64,000 bases of DNA from Natronomonas gomsonensis (GCF_024300825.1 NZ_CP101323.1:1860001-1924000); one strand, 5' to 3'. Positions 35,162-43,859 are shown, counted from the stretch's first letter. Translations and numbers: made by a program. Notes: generated by a model not told the origin, from the letters alone.

Positions 35162-35995
35162 TCATGTTCCTTCCGGTCGCGGCCGACGTTGCGCGCCGTC
35201 GACTGCCCCCTGTTTCAACTCCCGTGCCAGCGATTCGAGTCGGTCGGCCACTTCGGCGGTCGGCAGGTCGTTCTCGGCGCCGTCGGCGACGATGTCGACG
35301 AGCGCCGACCCGACGATGACGCCGTCGGCACCCGCCGCAACCACGTCGGCGGCCTGCTCGCCGCTGGAGATACCGAAACCGACCGCCTTCGGCACGTCGT
35401 ACTCGGCGAGGCGGGCGAGGCTCTCTTCGGTCTGGTCGCTCACGTCGGCGCGGGCGCCCGTGACGCCGAGTCGCGCCTGGACGTAGACGTACCCCGAGAC
35501 CTGTTCCATCATGCGCTGGAGTCGCTCGCCTCGGGTCGTCGGTGCGACGATGAACACCAAATCGAGGCCGAACTCGTCGCAGGCCTCTCGCAGGGGTCCG
35601 GCCTCCTCGGCGGGGAGGTCGGGGACGACGAACCCATCGATGCCGACTTCGGCGGCGCGTTCGACGAACGGTCGGACGGGTGGTTCGCCCTCCGTGCCGT
35701 ACTGGTAGATGAGGTTGTAGTAGGTCATACACACCAGCGGCACGTCAACGTCCAGTTTCTCGACGAACTCGAAGAACCGTTCGGGGGTCATTCCACCTTC
35801 CAGCGACCGGACGACGGCCTGCTGGATGGTCGGCCCCTCGGCGATGGGTTCCGAAAAGGGGAGGCCGAGTTCGATGATGTCGGCGCCGCCGCGGGCCAAC
35901 GCCTCGACGTACTCAAGCGAGGACTCGAAGTCGGGGTCGCCCGCGGCGAGATACGGAACGAAGGCGGGTTCCTCGAAGGCGTCCTCAAGCCCCAT
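35162..35995 (-). CDS. trpA: Tryptophan synthase alpha subunit
   Basis: A 277-residue TIM barrel that cleaves indole-3-glycerol phosphate to indole and glyceraldehyde-3-phosphate. Catalytic Glu42 lies in [10 protein letters not shown]. The position of the second catalytic acid (Asp60 in Salmonella) is Glu53 in PIAEGPTIQ, a conservative change. The phosphate-binding end is [12 protein letters not shown] and [11 protein letters not shown]. It overlaps trpB by 11 bases, so the subunits are made together. Downstream it overlaps or abuts fba2. Confidence 0.95.
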   Translation of the reverse strand: MGLEDAFEEPAFVPYLAAGDPDFESSLEYVEALARGGADIIELGLPFSEPIAEGPTIQQAVVRSLEGGMTPERFFEFVEKLDVDVPLVCMTYYNLIYQYGTEGEPPVRPFVERAAEVGIDGFVVPDLPAEEAGPLREACDEFGLDLVFIVAPTTRGERLQRMMEQVSGYVYVQARLGVTGARADVSDQTEESLARLAEYDVPKAVGFGISSGEQAADVVAAGADGVIVGSALVDIVADGAENDLPTAEVADRLESLARELKQGAVDGAQRRPRPEGT

Positions 35996-37247
35996 CCGTG
36001 AACACCTCCATCGTCGGCGCGTTATCGAGGTCCCGCTTGTCGGTCTCCTCGATGACGGCTTCGAGGTCCTTGTCGCCGCGACCGGAGACGTTGACGACCA
36101 CCGTCTCGGGCAACTCGACGGAGTCGTCGCCGTCGGGGCCGGCGACCGATTCGAGGAAGCCGAAGGCGTGGGCCGTCTCCAGCGCCGGGATGATGCCTTC
36201 GTCCTGAGAGAGGCGGTGGAACGCCTCCAGTGCCTCGTCGTCGTCGACGGTGACCGGCGTCACGCGGCCCTCGTCGACGAGGTGGGCGAGTTCCGGCCCG
36301 ACACCGGAGTAGTCCAGCCCCGAGGAGACGCTGTGGGACTCCATGATTTGGCCGTGGCTGTCCTGCAGCAGTTTCGTCCGGGCGCCGTGGAGGACGCCCT
36401 CCTCGCCGATTGATAGCGACGCCGAGTTGGGCGCGACGCCCTCCTCCTCGTCGACCGACAGCGTCGACCCGCCGGCCTCGACGGCATAGAGGTCGACATC
36501 CTCGTCATCGGTGAAGTTCGCGAAGGTGCCCATGGTGTTGGACCCGCCGCCGGCGCAGGCGACGACTGCGCCCGGGAGACCGCCGACCTGTTCGTCGAAC
36601 TGTTTGCGGGCCTCCTTCGAGATGACCGACTGGAAATCTCGGACCATCGCGGGGAAGGGAGCCGGACCGACGACCGACCCGATGACGTAGTGAGTCGTCT
36701 CGACGGTCGTCGCCCAATCGCGCATCGTCTCGCTGATGGCTTCCTTCAGCGTTCCACGACCGATGTCGACGGGGTTGACCTCGGCGTCGTTGATGCGCAT
36801 CCGGAAGACGTTGGGTCGCTGGCGGTTGATGTCCCGGCGGCCCATGTATATCTCACACGGCATATCGAGGTGGGCCGCCGCCATCGCCGTCGCGGTGCCG
36901 TGTTGGCCCGCGCCGGTCTCGGCGATGATGCGCTCTTTGCCCATGTACTTCGCGAGCAACACCTGGCCGAGGGCGTTGTTGAGTTTGTGTGCGCCGCCGT
37001 GCAGCAGGTCCTCGCGTTTGAGATACACCTCGGTACCGTAGCGTTCAGAGAGTTGGTCGGCCCGTTGCAGCGGGGTCGGACGGCCGCCGAAGTCCCGAAT
37101 CCGCTGGCGGAACTCGTCCATGAACCCCTCCTCGTTGTCGAGTACGTACCGCTCGTAGGCGTCGGTCAACTCCTCGATGGCGGGCATCAACGCCTCGGGA
37201 ACGTACTGGCCGCCGTAGTCGCCGAACGTGTGCTGTGATTCAGACAT
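35985..37247 (-). CDS. trpB: Tryptophan synthase beta subunit
   Basis: A 420-residue PLP enzyme joining indole and serine to tryptophan. The PLP lysine is Lys88 in [15 protein letters not shown]; the phosphate loop is [26 protein letters not shown] and [12 protein letters not shown] are further conserved blocks. The N-terminal [16 protein letters not shown] marks the TrpB1 type that partners TrpA. It overlaps trpC by 8 bases and trpA by 11 bases. Confidence 0.96.
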   Translation of the reverse strand: MSESQHTFGDYGGQYVPEALMPAIEELTDAYERYVLDNEEGFMDEFRQRIRDFGGRPTPLQRADQLSERYGTEVYLKREDLLHGGAHKLNNALGQVLLAKYMGKERIIAETGAGQHGTATAMAAAHLDMPCEIYMGRRDINRQRPNVFRMRINDAEVNPVDIGRGTLKEAISETMRDWATTVETTHYVIGSVVGPAPFPAMVRDFQSVISKEARKQFDEQVGGLPGAVVACAGGGSNTMGTFANFTDDEDVDLYAVEAGGSTLSVDEEEGVAPNSASLSIGEEGVLHGARTKLLQDSHGQIMESHSVSSGLDYSGVGPELAHLVDEGRVTPVTVDDDEALEAFHRLSQDEGIIPALETAHAFGFLESVAGPDGDDSVELPETVVVNVSGRGDKDLEAVIEETDKRDLDNAPTMEVFTDGA

Positions 37248-38004
37248 TGGTGAGTCGCTCCGTGTTCTCCCGAACGGGGCCGTCCATGATGGCCGACCCG
37301 ACGAGCAACGCGTCGGCGCCGGCTTTGCGCATTCGTGTCACGTCCTCTCGCGTCGCTACGCCGCTTTCCGCAATCAGGGTGACGCTCTCGCGGTCGTCTG
37401 CCGGAATCGCCTCGGCGACGCGCTCGAACGTTCCCAAGTCGACTTCGAGTTTCCCCAAATCGCGGTTGTTGATGCCGATTAACTCCGCGCCCGCATCGAG
37501 TGCTTCTTCGAGTTCCGCTTCGGTGTGGACCTCGACGAGGGCCTGAAACCCTCGCTCGCGGGCGGCGGCCAACAGTCCTTCGAGGTCGTCGACGAACCGG
37601 ACGATGAGGAGAACCACGTCCGCTTCGACGGTGTCGAGTTGGGCCTCCCGGACGATGAAGTCCTTCCGGAGGATGGGTACGTCGACGGCTTCCCTGACGG
37701 CCCGCAGCGTCTCCGGGGACCCGCCGAAGTGTTCGGGTTCGGTCAGTACCGACAGCGCCGCCGCCCCGCCGTCGACCATCGCCTCGGCCAACTCGACGGG
37801 GTCGTCCTCGCGCTCGCCGTCGGTCGTCGGACTCGTCGGCTTCACCTCCGCGATTATCGGCGTCCGTCCGTCGGACCCCGCCTCGTCGACGGCCGCCGGC
37901 AGCGACCGCGGGTCGACGGAGAGTCGCTTCTCGCCCCCCGGACGGGCCTCGGCCGCCTCAAGGATGGACCGGACGGCGGGTGCCAACTCGTCGCTGGTGT
38001 TCAT
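37240..38004 (-). CDS. trpC: Indole-3-glycerol phosphate synthase
   Basis: A 254-residue TIM barrel that closes the indole ring in tryptophan synthesis. Conserved blocks are [11 protein letters not shown] (catalytic Lys), [21 protein letters not shown] (second catalytic Lys), IGINNRDL and [13 protein letters not shown]. It is the first gene of the trpC-trpB-trpA-fba2 operon. The start codon lies inside a 24-bp dyad (37999-38022) and about 27-32 bases downstream of a TATA-like box, so the transcript should be almost leaderless and its initiation directly blocked by a protein bound to the dyad. Confidence 0.95.
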   Translation of the reverse strand: MNTSDELAPAVRSILEAAEARPGGEKRLSVDPRSLPAAVDEAGSDGRTPIIAEVKPTSPTTDGEREDDPVELAEAMVDGGAAALSVLTEPEHFGGSPETLRAVREAVDVPILRKDFIVREAQLDTVEADVVLLIVRFVDDLEGLLAAARERGFQALVEVHTEAELEEALDAGAELIGINNRDLGKLEVDLGTFERVAEAIPADDRESVTLIAESGVATREDVTRMRKAGADALLVGSAIMDGPVRENTERLTNV

Positions 38005-38022
38005 TACTGTACACTAACGAAC
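37999..38022 (-). promoter_or_regulatory. 24-bp dyad with TGTACA core at the trp operon start (candidate repressor operator)
   Basis: The 24 bases from GTTC (37999) to GAAC (38022) form an imperfect palindrome in which 10 of 12 base pairs match, centred on TGTACA (38008-38013). It covers the predicted transcription start and the trpC ATG (38002-38004). TGTACA is the core that I recall for the TRP box bound by TrpY in Methanothermobacter. Site type is inference; the symmetry is directly visible. Confidence 0.6.
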
Positions 38023-38030
38023 TCATTTGG

Positions 38031-38036
38031 ACATAA
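38031..38036 (-). promoter_or_regulatory. TATA-like box of the trp operon
   Basis: TTATGT on the minus strand is 27-32 bases upstream of the trpC ATG at 38004, placing the transcription start within a few bases of the start codon and inside the dyad. Confidence 0.5.
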
Positions 38037-38180
38037 GGGTTGCGTCTCGGTCGCAGCGTTCCCCGGATTACTCGCGGCTCGGGACGTGTATTCCAGCCAT
38101 CGTCGCCACCCAGCGAATCGGGTCGTACCCGTCCGCTACGCCGGCGTTTCACTTGAATAGCCGTTATGCTACTGCCGAAG

Positions 38181-38188
38181 ATATATGA
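38181..38188 (+). promoter_or_regulatory. TATA box before the gluconate dehydrogenase-like pair
   Basis: ATATATGA lies about 27-34 bases before ATG 38215. It contains the upstream ATG 38185, which therefore cannot be the start, and it shows that the damaged operon still has an intact promoter. Confidence 0.5.
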
Positions 38189-38214
38189 ATCCGTATCGAT
38201 ATGAACTGTTAACT

Positions 38215-39370
38215 ATGGTAGAGTTTTCAACCGACCGTCGAACCCTGATTCGCGGTCTGGGAGCGTTGGGTGTGGGGTCGATGCTGGCATCGCCAGCGTC
38301 GGGGCAACTACAGCCACCGGAGACGACGCCGAACACGCGCGCGACCTACCGGGCGGTCGTCGATTCGGTCGTTCCCCGGACGCCCGAGTTGGAGTCGGAA
38401 CTCGGCCCCGAACACGTTCCCGTCGGCCTATCGGTGGGGCTCGACGAGTACCTCGTCACGTTCATCAACAACCTGTTTTCCTTCGGTGTTCGGGGAGCCG
38501 GCGACGTGGGGAACCTCCGGCTCGCCGAAGCCGTCGCGCTCGTCCTCGATGTCGGCGCGGCGAAACTCGTCGCCGCGGGCGAGAACGACGAACCGCCGAG
38601 CGCCGACCGCGTCGTCGAACTGCTGGAACCGACGGACCTGCTCGAACTCGACCGCCTCACCGACGACCCCGAGTCGGTTCTCGAAAAGAGCCTCTTTGCC
38701 GCGCTCTCGCGTGAGGACCGACTGCGGGCCATCGCAAAAGAGCCTCTTTGCCGCGCTCTCGCGTGAGGACCGACTGCGGGCCATCGCGGGACTCGACAGC
38801 ATCGAGTTCGACACGGCCGAATTCCCCGGCCCGCTCACCGAGGTCGATGCGGCGCTCGTCGGCCAACTCGTCGTCGGCTTCACCGAAGTCGTCTACTACA
38901 GCGAGTGGCAGGGCTACGCCGACATCACCGCCCCGCCGAGCGAACGGACGTTTGCCCCCGACGTGGACAGTTGGGACCAAACCAAGTTCCCCGGCATCAT
39001 CGACGGCGCGGCCGCCCTGCGCGGCTACTGGGGGGCGCCGAACTCCTCGCTTGGTGGTGGGGGCACTTGGGACACCGCCGTCACCGGTGGCGGCCCACCG
39101 AAAAAGCTCTACGCCGACCCCGGATCCTTCGAGGACAGCGACGACTACGACACCTCGGACTACGAGGAGCCGTTTTCGACCGACGGCACGCCCGCGGCCG
39201 ACGGCCCGCTCGGAGACGTGGTGTCGTCGTTGAACGGCGACGTGACCGACAGCGACGTGGCCGACGGTGACCTGACCGACGTCGACAACGTCACCGACGG
39301 CGGCGTCACCGACCCCGTCGACACCACCGTCGACGGCATCCTCGGTGGCCTGCTGGGGGTGGGCAACTGA
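38215..39370 (+). pseudogene. Gluconate 2-dehydrogenase subunit 3-like gene, frameshifted by a 52-bp tandem duplication
   Basis: The 5' part encodes a Tat signal (DRRTLIRGLGALGVGSMLASPASG) and a helical domain like gluconate 2-dehydrogenase subunit 3 (TYRAVVDSVVPRTPE). At about residue 157 an exact 52-bp segment is repeated head to tail (38684-38735 and 38736-38787). Because 52 is not a multiple of 3, translation ends at 38766 after 183 residues. Deleting one copy gives a continuous 367-residue protein that runs through GFTEVVYYSEWQGYADIT, a GGGG spacer and an Asp/Thr/Val-rich repeat tail to the TGA at 39368-39370. The stop overlaps the ATG of the GMC oxidoreductase. The subunit probably carries the catalytic partner through the Tat pathway. 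Confidence 0.85.
38684..38787 (+). repeat. Exact 52-bp tandem duplication
   Basis: Two identical 52-base copies, 38684-38735 and 38736-38787, each beginning AAAAGAGCCTC and ending GGGCCATCGC. The flanking bases differ immediately on both sides, so the duplication is exactly two units. It causes the frameshift in the subunit 3-like gene and is removable in one slip event. Confidence 0.95.
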
Positions 39371-41106
39371 TGGTGAAAGACAGCTACGACGTGGTCATCG
39401 TCGGCGCGGGCGGCGACGGCCCCGTCGCCGCGTGGAAACTCGGCGCGGCCGGACTCGACGTGCTCGTCCTCGAAGCCGGACCATTCTACGGCAACGAGCA
39501 GTGGCCCAACCCCTCCGAGAGCCCGGGCGGCGAACTCTCCGACAGCGTCGAGGACCTCTCGGGGGACCTGCTCGACGAGCAGTTCACGACCCGGGAGTTG
39601 GAGATGGCACAGAAACTCCTCTTCGGCCCCGCCGACCACGAGCGTGGACTGTGGTTCCGAAAGTTCCCGGGGTCGGGGGCGGCCCTGCAGGCCTCCGGCG
39701 TCGGCGGCACGACGCTCATCTACACCGGCAACCACCCACGCGCGTACCCCGCGGCTATCGACGAACAGGACCACTGGCCCGACGCCTTCTCCTACGACGA
39801 CCTCCTGCCGTACTACCGGGAACTGGAGGACGTCCTCGGCGTCTCGCCGGCACCGGTCACCGCCAAAGAGGAGATGTTCTTCCGCGGCGCCGAGGCCGCC
39901 GGCTACGACCTCATCGACGAGGCGAATGTCACCGAAACGGGCTATCGACCACAGCCGAACGCTATCGCCTCACCCGACGAGAAACTCCGCCACGACAACG
40001 ATTACGAGGGGAATTTCCGCCACCCCGACGACCCCGACGCGGTCGACCCCGTGGAGGGCCACACCCTCGCTGCTGCCGAAATCGCCGGTAATCCACACCC
40101 GCGCGGCGCCCCCTACGAGGAGAAAGCCAAGAAGACATCGGCCATCGGTTTCGTCCCTCGCGCACTCGACACCGGCAACGTCTCAATCCGACCGAACGCC
40201 TTCGTCACCGACATCCTCACCGACGACTCCATCGGCGGCGACCCCGAGGCGACCGGCGTCGAGTTCCGCGATACGTGGAACGGGGGCACCGAAACCATCG
40301 CCGCCGACACCGTCGTGTTGGCGGCCGGCGCCATCGAGACGCCGCGACTGTGGCTCAACTCCTCGCTGCCCCGAAACGAGTGGGTCGGCAAGGGAATGAC
40401 GCTTCACTTCGGCGACAACGTGATGGGCTTCTTCGAGGAGTCGGTCCTCGAAGACACCGTCGGCAAGCCCTCCATCGACCCACAGGAGGGTCAGAACATC
40501 GCCGCCCGCTTCGATTACCCCGGCGTCGGGATGCTCCAGACGACTGGCTCCGGCCCCGGCATCGCCGCTATTCTCGGCTTCGGCGCCTCGGCCTCGGGCT
40601 TTACGTTCAGCAACGACCTCAGCGACGCGCCGTGGGACACACAGGGCCGACTCGCGGGGACCGAACTGAAGCGCCTGCTCGCACGCTACCGACAGGCGCT
40701 GCCCATCCTCGTCGTCACCGACGACCGCCCGCACAAGCGCAACGGCATCACCGTCACGCCCGGCGTCGAGGACGAACACGGTCCCATCCCCCAGATTAAC
40801 TACGTCCCCAGCGAGGGTGACGTGAAACGCCGCGACGAACTCGCGGAAATCGCCACCGACATCCTCCGGGAGGCCGGCGCCGACCACGTCCACCGCTCGG
40901 ATTCGCCGCCGACGGCGCTGCACATCCACTCGACGATGGCGATGGGGAAAGTCGTCGACACCGGCTGTGAGGCCTACGATGTCGACCGACTGTTCGTCGC
41001 CGACCACTCCGCACTCGCCAACGGCCTCGGCGGTCCCAACCCCACGAACACCGGTCAGGCGCTCGCGGCCCGGACGGCCGACACAATCGTCGAGCGGTAC
41101 TTCTGA
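39370..41106 (+). CDS. GMC family oxidoreductase (gluconate 2-dehydrogenase large-subunit-like)
   Basis: A 578-residue FAD enzyme. The FAD fold is DVVIVGAGGDGPVAAWKL (residues 7-24), followed by LEAGPF. Typical GMC blocks are ASGVGGTTLIYTGN, TVVLAAGAIETPRLWLNSS and the C-terminal LHIHSTMAMG with NGLGGPNPTNTGQALAAR. It lacks its own signal peptide, so it should be exported bound to the Tat-tagged small subunit encoded just before it. The ATG shares one base with that gene's stop. Since the small subunit is frameshifted, this enzyme may stay in the cytoplasm or be inactive in this strain. The sugar or alcohol substrate is unknown. Confidence 0.9.
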   Translation: MVKDSYDVVIVGAGGDGPVAAWKLGAAGLDVLVLEAGPFYGNEQWPNPSESPGGELSDSVEDLSGDLLDEQFTTRELEMAQKLLFGPADHERGLWFRKFPGSGAALQASGVGGTTLIYTGNHPRAYPAAIDEQDHWPDAFSYDDLLPYYRELEDVLGVSPAPVTAKEEMFFRGAEAAGYDLIDEANVTETGYRPQPNAIASPDEKLRHDNDYEGNFRHPDDPDAVDPVEGHTLAAAEIAGNPHPRGAPYEEKAKKTSAIGFVPRALDTGNVSIRPNAFVTDILTDDSIGGDPEATGVEFRDTWNGGTETIAADTVVLAAGAIETPRLWLNSSLPRNEWVGKGMTLHFGDNVMGFFEESVLEDTVGKPSIDPQEGQNIAARFDYPGVGMLQTTGSGPGIAAILGFGASASGFTFSNDLSDAPWDTQGRLAGTELKRLLARYRQALPILVVTDDRPHKRNGITVTPGVEDEHGPIPQINYVPSEGDVKRRDELAEIATDILREAGADHVHRSDSPPTALHIHSTMAMGKVVDTGCEAYDVDRLFVADHSALANGLGGPNPTNTGQALAARTADTIVERYF

Positions 41107-41117
41107 ACCTTTTTCCA

Positions 41118-41138
41118 CGGCGGGCCTGCGGCCCGCCG
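41118..41138 (+). terminator. GC-rich hairpin after the GMC gene
   Basis: CGGCGGGCC-TGC-GGCCCGCCG is a perfect 9-bp stem with a 3-base loop, 12 bases after the GMC stop codon and preceded by CTTTTT and followed by CAAAAAC. It could act as a transcript-end structure, though archaeal termination depends mainly on the T-run. Confidence 0.45.
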
Positions 41139-41193
41139 GCAAAAACGTTCATGAAAAAGACACGTCGGGCCTCCTTACAGTCGGCCCTCGGTC

Positions 41194-41239
41194 CTGCGCG
41201 CCTGCGGCGCGCAGAGAACCGCTCGCGCCCTCCGGGCGC
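41194..41239 (+). repeat. Two further short perfect hairpins
   Basis: CTGCGCGCC-TGC-GGCGCGCAG (41194-41214) repeats the 9-bp-stem and TGC-loop design of the hairpin at 41118. GCGCCC-TCC-GGGCGC (41225-41239) follows 10 bases later. They lie between the GMC gene and the CGCGG-motif gene. The repeated design is visible; a function is not. Confidence 0.5.
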
Positions 41240-41303
41240 TCGCGGATGCTCCCCGAACATGTTCGTACCACTTGGCTTCAGTGGCGGACCCCAACCGTTG
41301 GGT

Positions 41304-41615
41304 ATGAGCACTGACCACGGCCACGCCGACCCCGACCCGGTAACCGACCACGTCCACGAGAACTCGTGGTCGGCGAACCTCGAAAAGCCCGAACACGCCG
41401 AGGACCGCGCGATGCTCCTCGAACAGGCCGTCGAGGCGGTCGAACACACCGCCGACGGCTATCACGTCAACCTCGTCACCCACGGCGACCACGGCCACCC
41501 CTCGACGTATCTGTTCTCGGCGCTGGAGAGCGCCTTCGGCGAGGACGTCGAGTGGGAGTACGTCGAACAGTGTGGCTGTGGTGGCCACGTCACGCGGGTC
41601 TCGATTCCCGAGTGA
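41304..41615 (+). CDS. CGCGG-motif protein, candidate rSAM-modified RiPP precursor
   Basis: A 103-residue protein with 11 histidines, starting MSTDHGHADPDPVTDHVH. Its C-terminal region ends in EQCGCGGHVTRVSIPE, with the CGCGG motif at residues 90-94. I recall a haloarchaeal family named for this motif and annotated as a putative radical-SAM-modified ribosomal peptide. The N-terminal two thirds would be the leader. No SPASM-type radical SAM enzyme sits beside it here; the only radical SAM gene in the window (13.3-15.0 kb) is of a different type. A metal-binding role (His plus Cys) is an alternative. Confidence 0.7.
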   Translation: MSTDHGHADPDPVTDHVHENSWSANLEKPEHAEDRAMLLEQAVEAVEHTADGYHVNLVTHGDHGHPSTYLFSALESAFGEDVEWEYVEQCGCGGHVTRVSIPE

Positions 41616-41651
41616 CCGACGGCCTGTCGCCTCGGGCACACCTCAACTTTC

Positions 41652-42146
41652 ATGACAACCTCACCCGAAGGCGATGACATGGACACCGAGGCGGATGCGG
41701 GAATCTACGCGCTCGAATCGGCGTATCTCGACCGCTGCGTACAGGTCGGCGTCGCCAGCGGTCGCGTACTCTCCGTCTCCTTTCCCGACGTTCCCGACGA
41801 GGACGCCGCGGACGATCTTCCGCTGCTCGACCGAATCCGGGCGTATCTGGAAGGAGCCGAGGACGACTTCACCGACGTGGACGTGGCGTTGACGATGCCG
41901 ACCGACCAACGTGAGGTGGTGGAGGCGGTTCGCGGGATTCCGTACGGCAGTCAGGTGACGGTGTCGAAACTCGCGAGTCTGGTCTCGACGCTCGACTCCG
42001 ACGACGACGGCGACATCCAACTCGTCCGGACGGCGCTCGCGGAGAACCCGGCGCCGCTGGTGATTCCCGACCACCGGGTCCGGGATGGCCCCAGCGCCGC
42101 CCCGCCCGATGTCGAACAGCGGCTCCGGTCGCTTGAGGGACTGTAG
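41652..42146 (+). CDS. MGMT-family alkyltransferase-like protein lacking the acceptor cysteine
   Basis: A 164-residue protein whose C-terminal half matches the DNA-binding domain of O6-alkylguanine-DNA alkyltransferase: GIPYGSQVTVSKLA (residues 96-109) and NPAPLVIPDHRV (132-143). The acceptor cysteine of the usual PCHR motif is Asp140 here (PDHR). It therefore cannot accept alkyl groups and should be alkyltransferase-like (ATL) type, which in bacteria and yeast flags O6-alkylguanine for nucleotide excision repair. An alternative start is ATG 41679. The gene is 36 bases after the CGCGG gene, with no evident link. Confidence 0.78.
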   Translation: MTTSPEGDDMDTEADAGIYALESAYLDRCVQVGVASGRVLSVSFPDVPDEDAADDLPLLDRIRAYLEGAEDDFTDVDVALTMPTDQREVVEAVRGIPYGSQVTVSKLASLVSTLDSDDDGDIQLVRTALAENPAPLVIPDHRVRDGPSAAPPDVEQRLRSLEGL

Positions 42147-42157
42147 GTCCCTCGTAG

Positions 42158-42793
42158 TCACTCCTCGCCGTTCTTTTCCTCTCGGGTGCGACGTCCGATC
42201 TCCCGTCCCTCTACGTCATCCGGTTGCGTGCCGACGCCCTCGGGCCAGCCGGTCGGTTGGGCCGCCGTTGGCTGGGCGTACTCGCGTTTCAACACCATCG
42301 GCGTTCGCTCCAGGGACAACACGAGTTCGTCGTCGGCGTTGTACGCCCGGAGTTCGGTGGTGACGAGACCGACGTGGTCTCGCGATTCGGATTGGCGTTT
42401 CTTCAGCACCTCGCTTTCGGCGAAGATGGTGTCGCCGTGGAAGACTGGGGCGTGGTGTCGAACGCGGTCGTAGCCGAGGTTGGCAGTGGCGTTTGCGCTC
42501 ACGTCGATGACGCTCATCCCGACGGCGAGGGCGAGGACGAACGTGCCGTCGACGAGGCGCTCGCCGAACTCCGTCTCGGCGGCGTAGGCCTCGTTGAAGT
42601 GCATCGGGTTGACGTTCATCGTGAGGTTCGTCAGCCAGACGTTATCTGTCTCGGTGACGGTCCGACCGTAGGGGTGTTTGTACACGTCGCCGACGGCGAA
42701 GTCCTCGTAGTAGCGACCCTGCCACCCGGCGACGAGACGGCGCTCCTCGGCGTCCGAGGCGTCGGCATCGACAAGTCGTGAATCGTCGGCCAT
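42158..42793 (-). CDS. MaoC-type hydratase (hotdog fold)
   Basis: A 211-residue protein starting MADDSRLVDADASDAEERR. The hydratase block is TETDNVWLTNLTMNVNPMHFNEAYAAET, where NPMHFN corresponds to the catalytic Asp/His region of MaoC enzymes, with Asn in place of the usual Asp. FGERLVDGTFVLALAVGMSV and VFHGDTIFAESEVL complete the hotdog pattern. Relatives hydrate unsaturated acyl-CoAs, including mesaconyl-CoA in haloarchaea. It overlaps nothing and is convergent with the alkyltransferase-like gene. Confidence 0.85.
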   Translation of the reverse strand: MADDSRLVDADASDAEERRLVAGWQGRYYEDFAVGDVYKHPYGRTVTETDNVWLTNLTMNVNPMHFNEAYAAETEFGERLVDGTFVLALAVGMSVIDVSANATANLGYDRVRHHAPVFHGDTIFAESEVLKKRQSESRDHVGLVTTELRAYNADDELVLSLERTPMVLKREYAQPTAAQPTGWPEGVGTQPDDVEGREIGRRTREEKNGEE

Positions 42794-42854
42794 GCCTCCA
42801 GCGAGGGACGAACGCGAGAAAAGCGTGTGGGACGTTCGCGTGTGGCGTGTCGGG

Positions 42855-43859
42855 CTACTCGTCGAGCAGTCGCTCGTACACCGGCCATCCCGAATCGCCC
42901 ACCGGCGGGTCGGTCGCCTCGCCGTCGACGACGACGCCGGACCCCTCTTTAACCGACCCGACGTGGCCGACGGGCGTCCCGCGGGCTTCCAGCGCCGACA
43001 GCACTGAATCGGTATCGGCGGGGTCGACGGCGACGAGAAGCGTCCCTGCCGTCGAGGCCCGCCAGGGGTCCATCGACACCGCTTCGCTCAGCGCCTCGAC
43101 GCCGGGACGCATCGGCACCGAATCGGCGTCAACGGTCAAACGGACGCCGGCGCTGTCGGCCATCTCGTGGAGCGCGCCGAGGAGGCCCCCTTCGGTGGCG
43201 TCGTGCATCGCGGTGACGCGGCCGGCGCCGACGGCGGCGCGGGCGTCACGAACCGTCCCCGTCTCGTCGAGCCGCTGTCGGGCCGTTTCGAGGGTGTCCT
43301 CTGGCAGGTCGATTCGGTCGCCGAACAGCGTCGCGAACAGCCCCGTCACTTCGACTGCGGGGCCTTTCGTCACGAGCAAATCGTCGCCGGGGCGGGCGCC
43401 GTCCGGGCGGACGATGTCTTCGGGGTCGCCGATGGCCATCGCCGTCGCCGCGCCGACCCACGGGAACGAACACCCCTCGTAGCGGGCGGTGTGTCCCGAG
43501 ACGATGGAGACACCCAAATCGCGACACTCCGAATCGATGGCGTCCCAGACACGGCCGAACTGCTCGTCGGTCATCTCCGGCGGCAGCGAAAACGAAACGG
43601 TGAGATGCGTCGGGTCGAGTCCCGAGACGGCTACGTCCGAGAGGACGATGCCGACCGCGAATCGGCCGGCCCGCTCGAAACCCAACTCCGGCAGTATCGA
43701 GACCGGGTCCGTTGCCGTCACGACGGCGTGGTCGCCGACCGAAACGACGCCGAAGTCGACGCCGTGTTTCGGTCCCAACGCCACGTCGTCGCGGTCGGCG
43801 CCCAACCGAGGCGCGATTCGCTGCCGGAAGAACGCACGCGAGACCTTCCCCGTATCCAT
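42855..43859 (-). CDS. AIR synthase-related protein (HypE/ThiL-like)
   Basis: A 334-residue protein with the two-domain PurM fold. The N-terminal KVSRAFFRQRIAPRLGADRDDV and VVTATDPVSILPELGFERAG correspond to the ATP/metal-binding part; GDDLLVTKGPAVEVTG and VTAMHDATEGGLLGALHEMADSAGV are strong family blocks shared with HypE, SelD and ThiL. No hydrogenase maturation genes are nearby, so HypE function is unlikely. The substrate is unknown. The frame is open back to 43964, but MDTGKVSRAFF at 43859 is the natural start. Confidence 0.85.
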   Translation of the reverse strand: MDTGKVSRAFFRQRIAPRLGADRDDVALGPKHGVDFGVVSVGDHAVVTATDPVSILPELGFERAGRFAVGIVLSDVAVSGLDPTHLTVSFSLPPEMTDEQFGRVWDAIDSECRDLGVSIVSGHTARYEGCSFPWVGAATAMAIGDPEDIVRPDGARPGDDLLVTKGPAVEVTGLFATLFGDRIDLPEDTLETARQRLDETGTVRDARAAVGAGRVTAMHDATEGGLLGALHEMADSAGVRLTVDADSVPMRPGVEALSEAVSMDPWRASTAGTLLVAVDPADTDSVLSALEARGTPVGHVGSVKEGSGVVVDGEATDPPVGDSGWPVYERLLDE

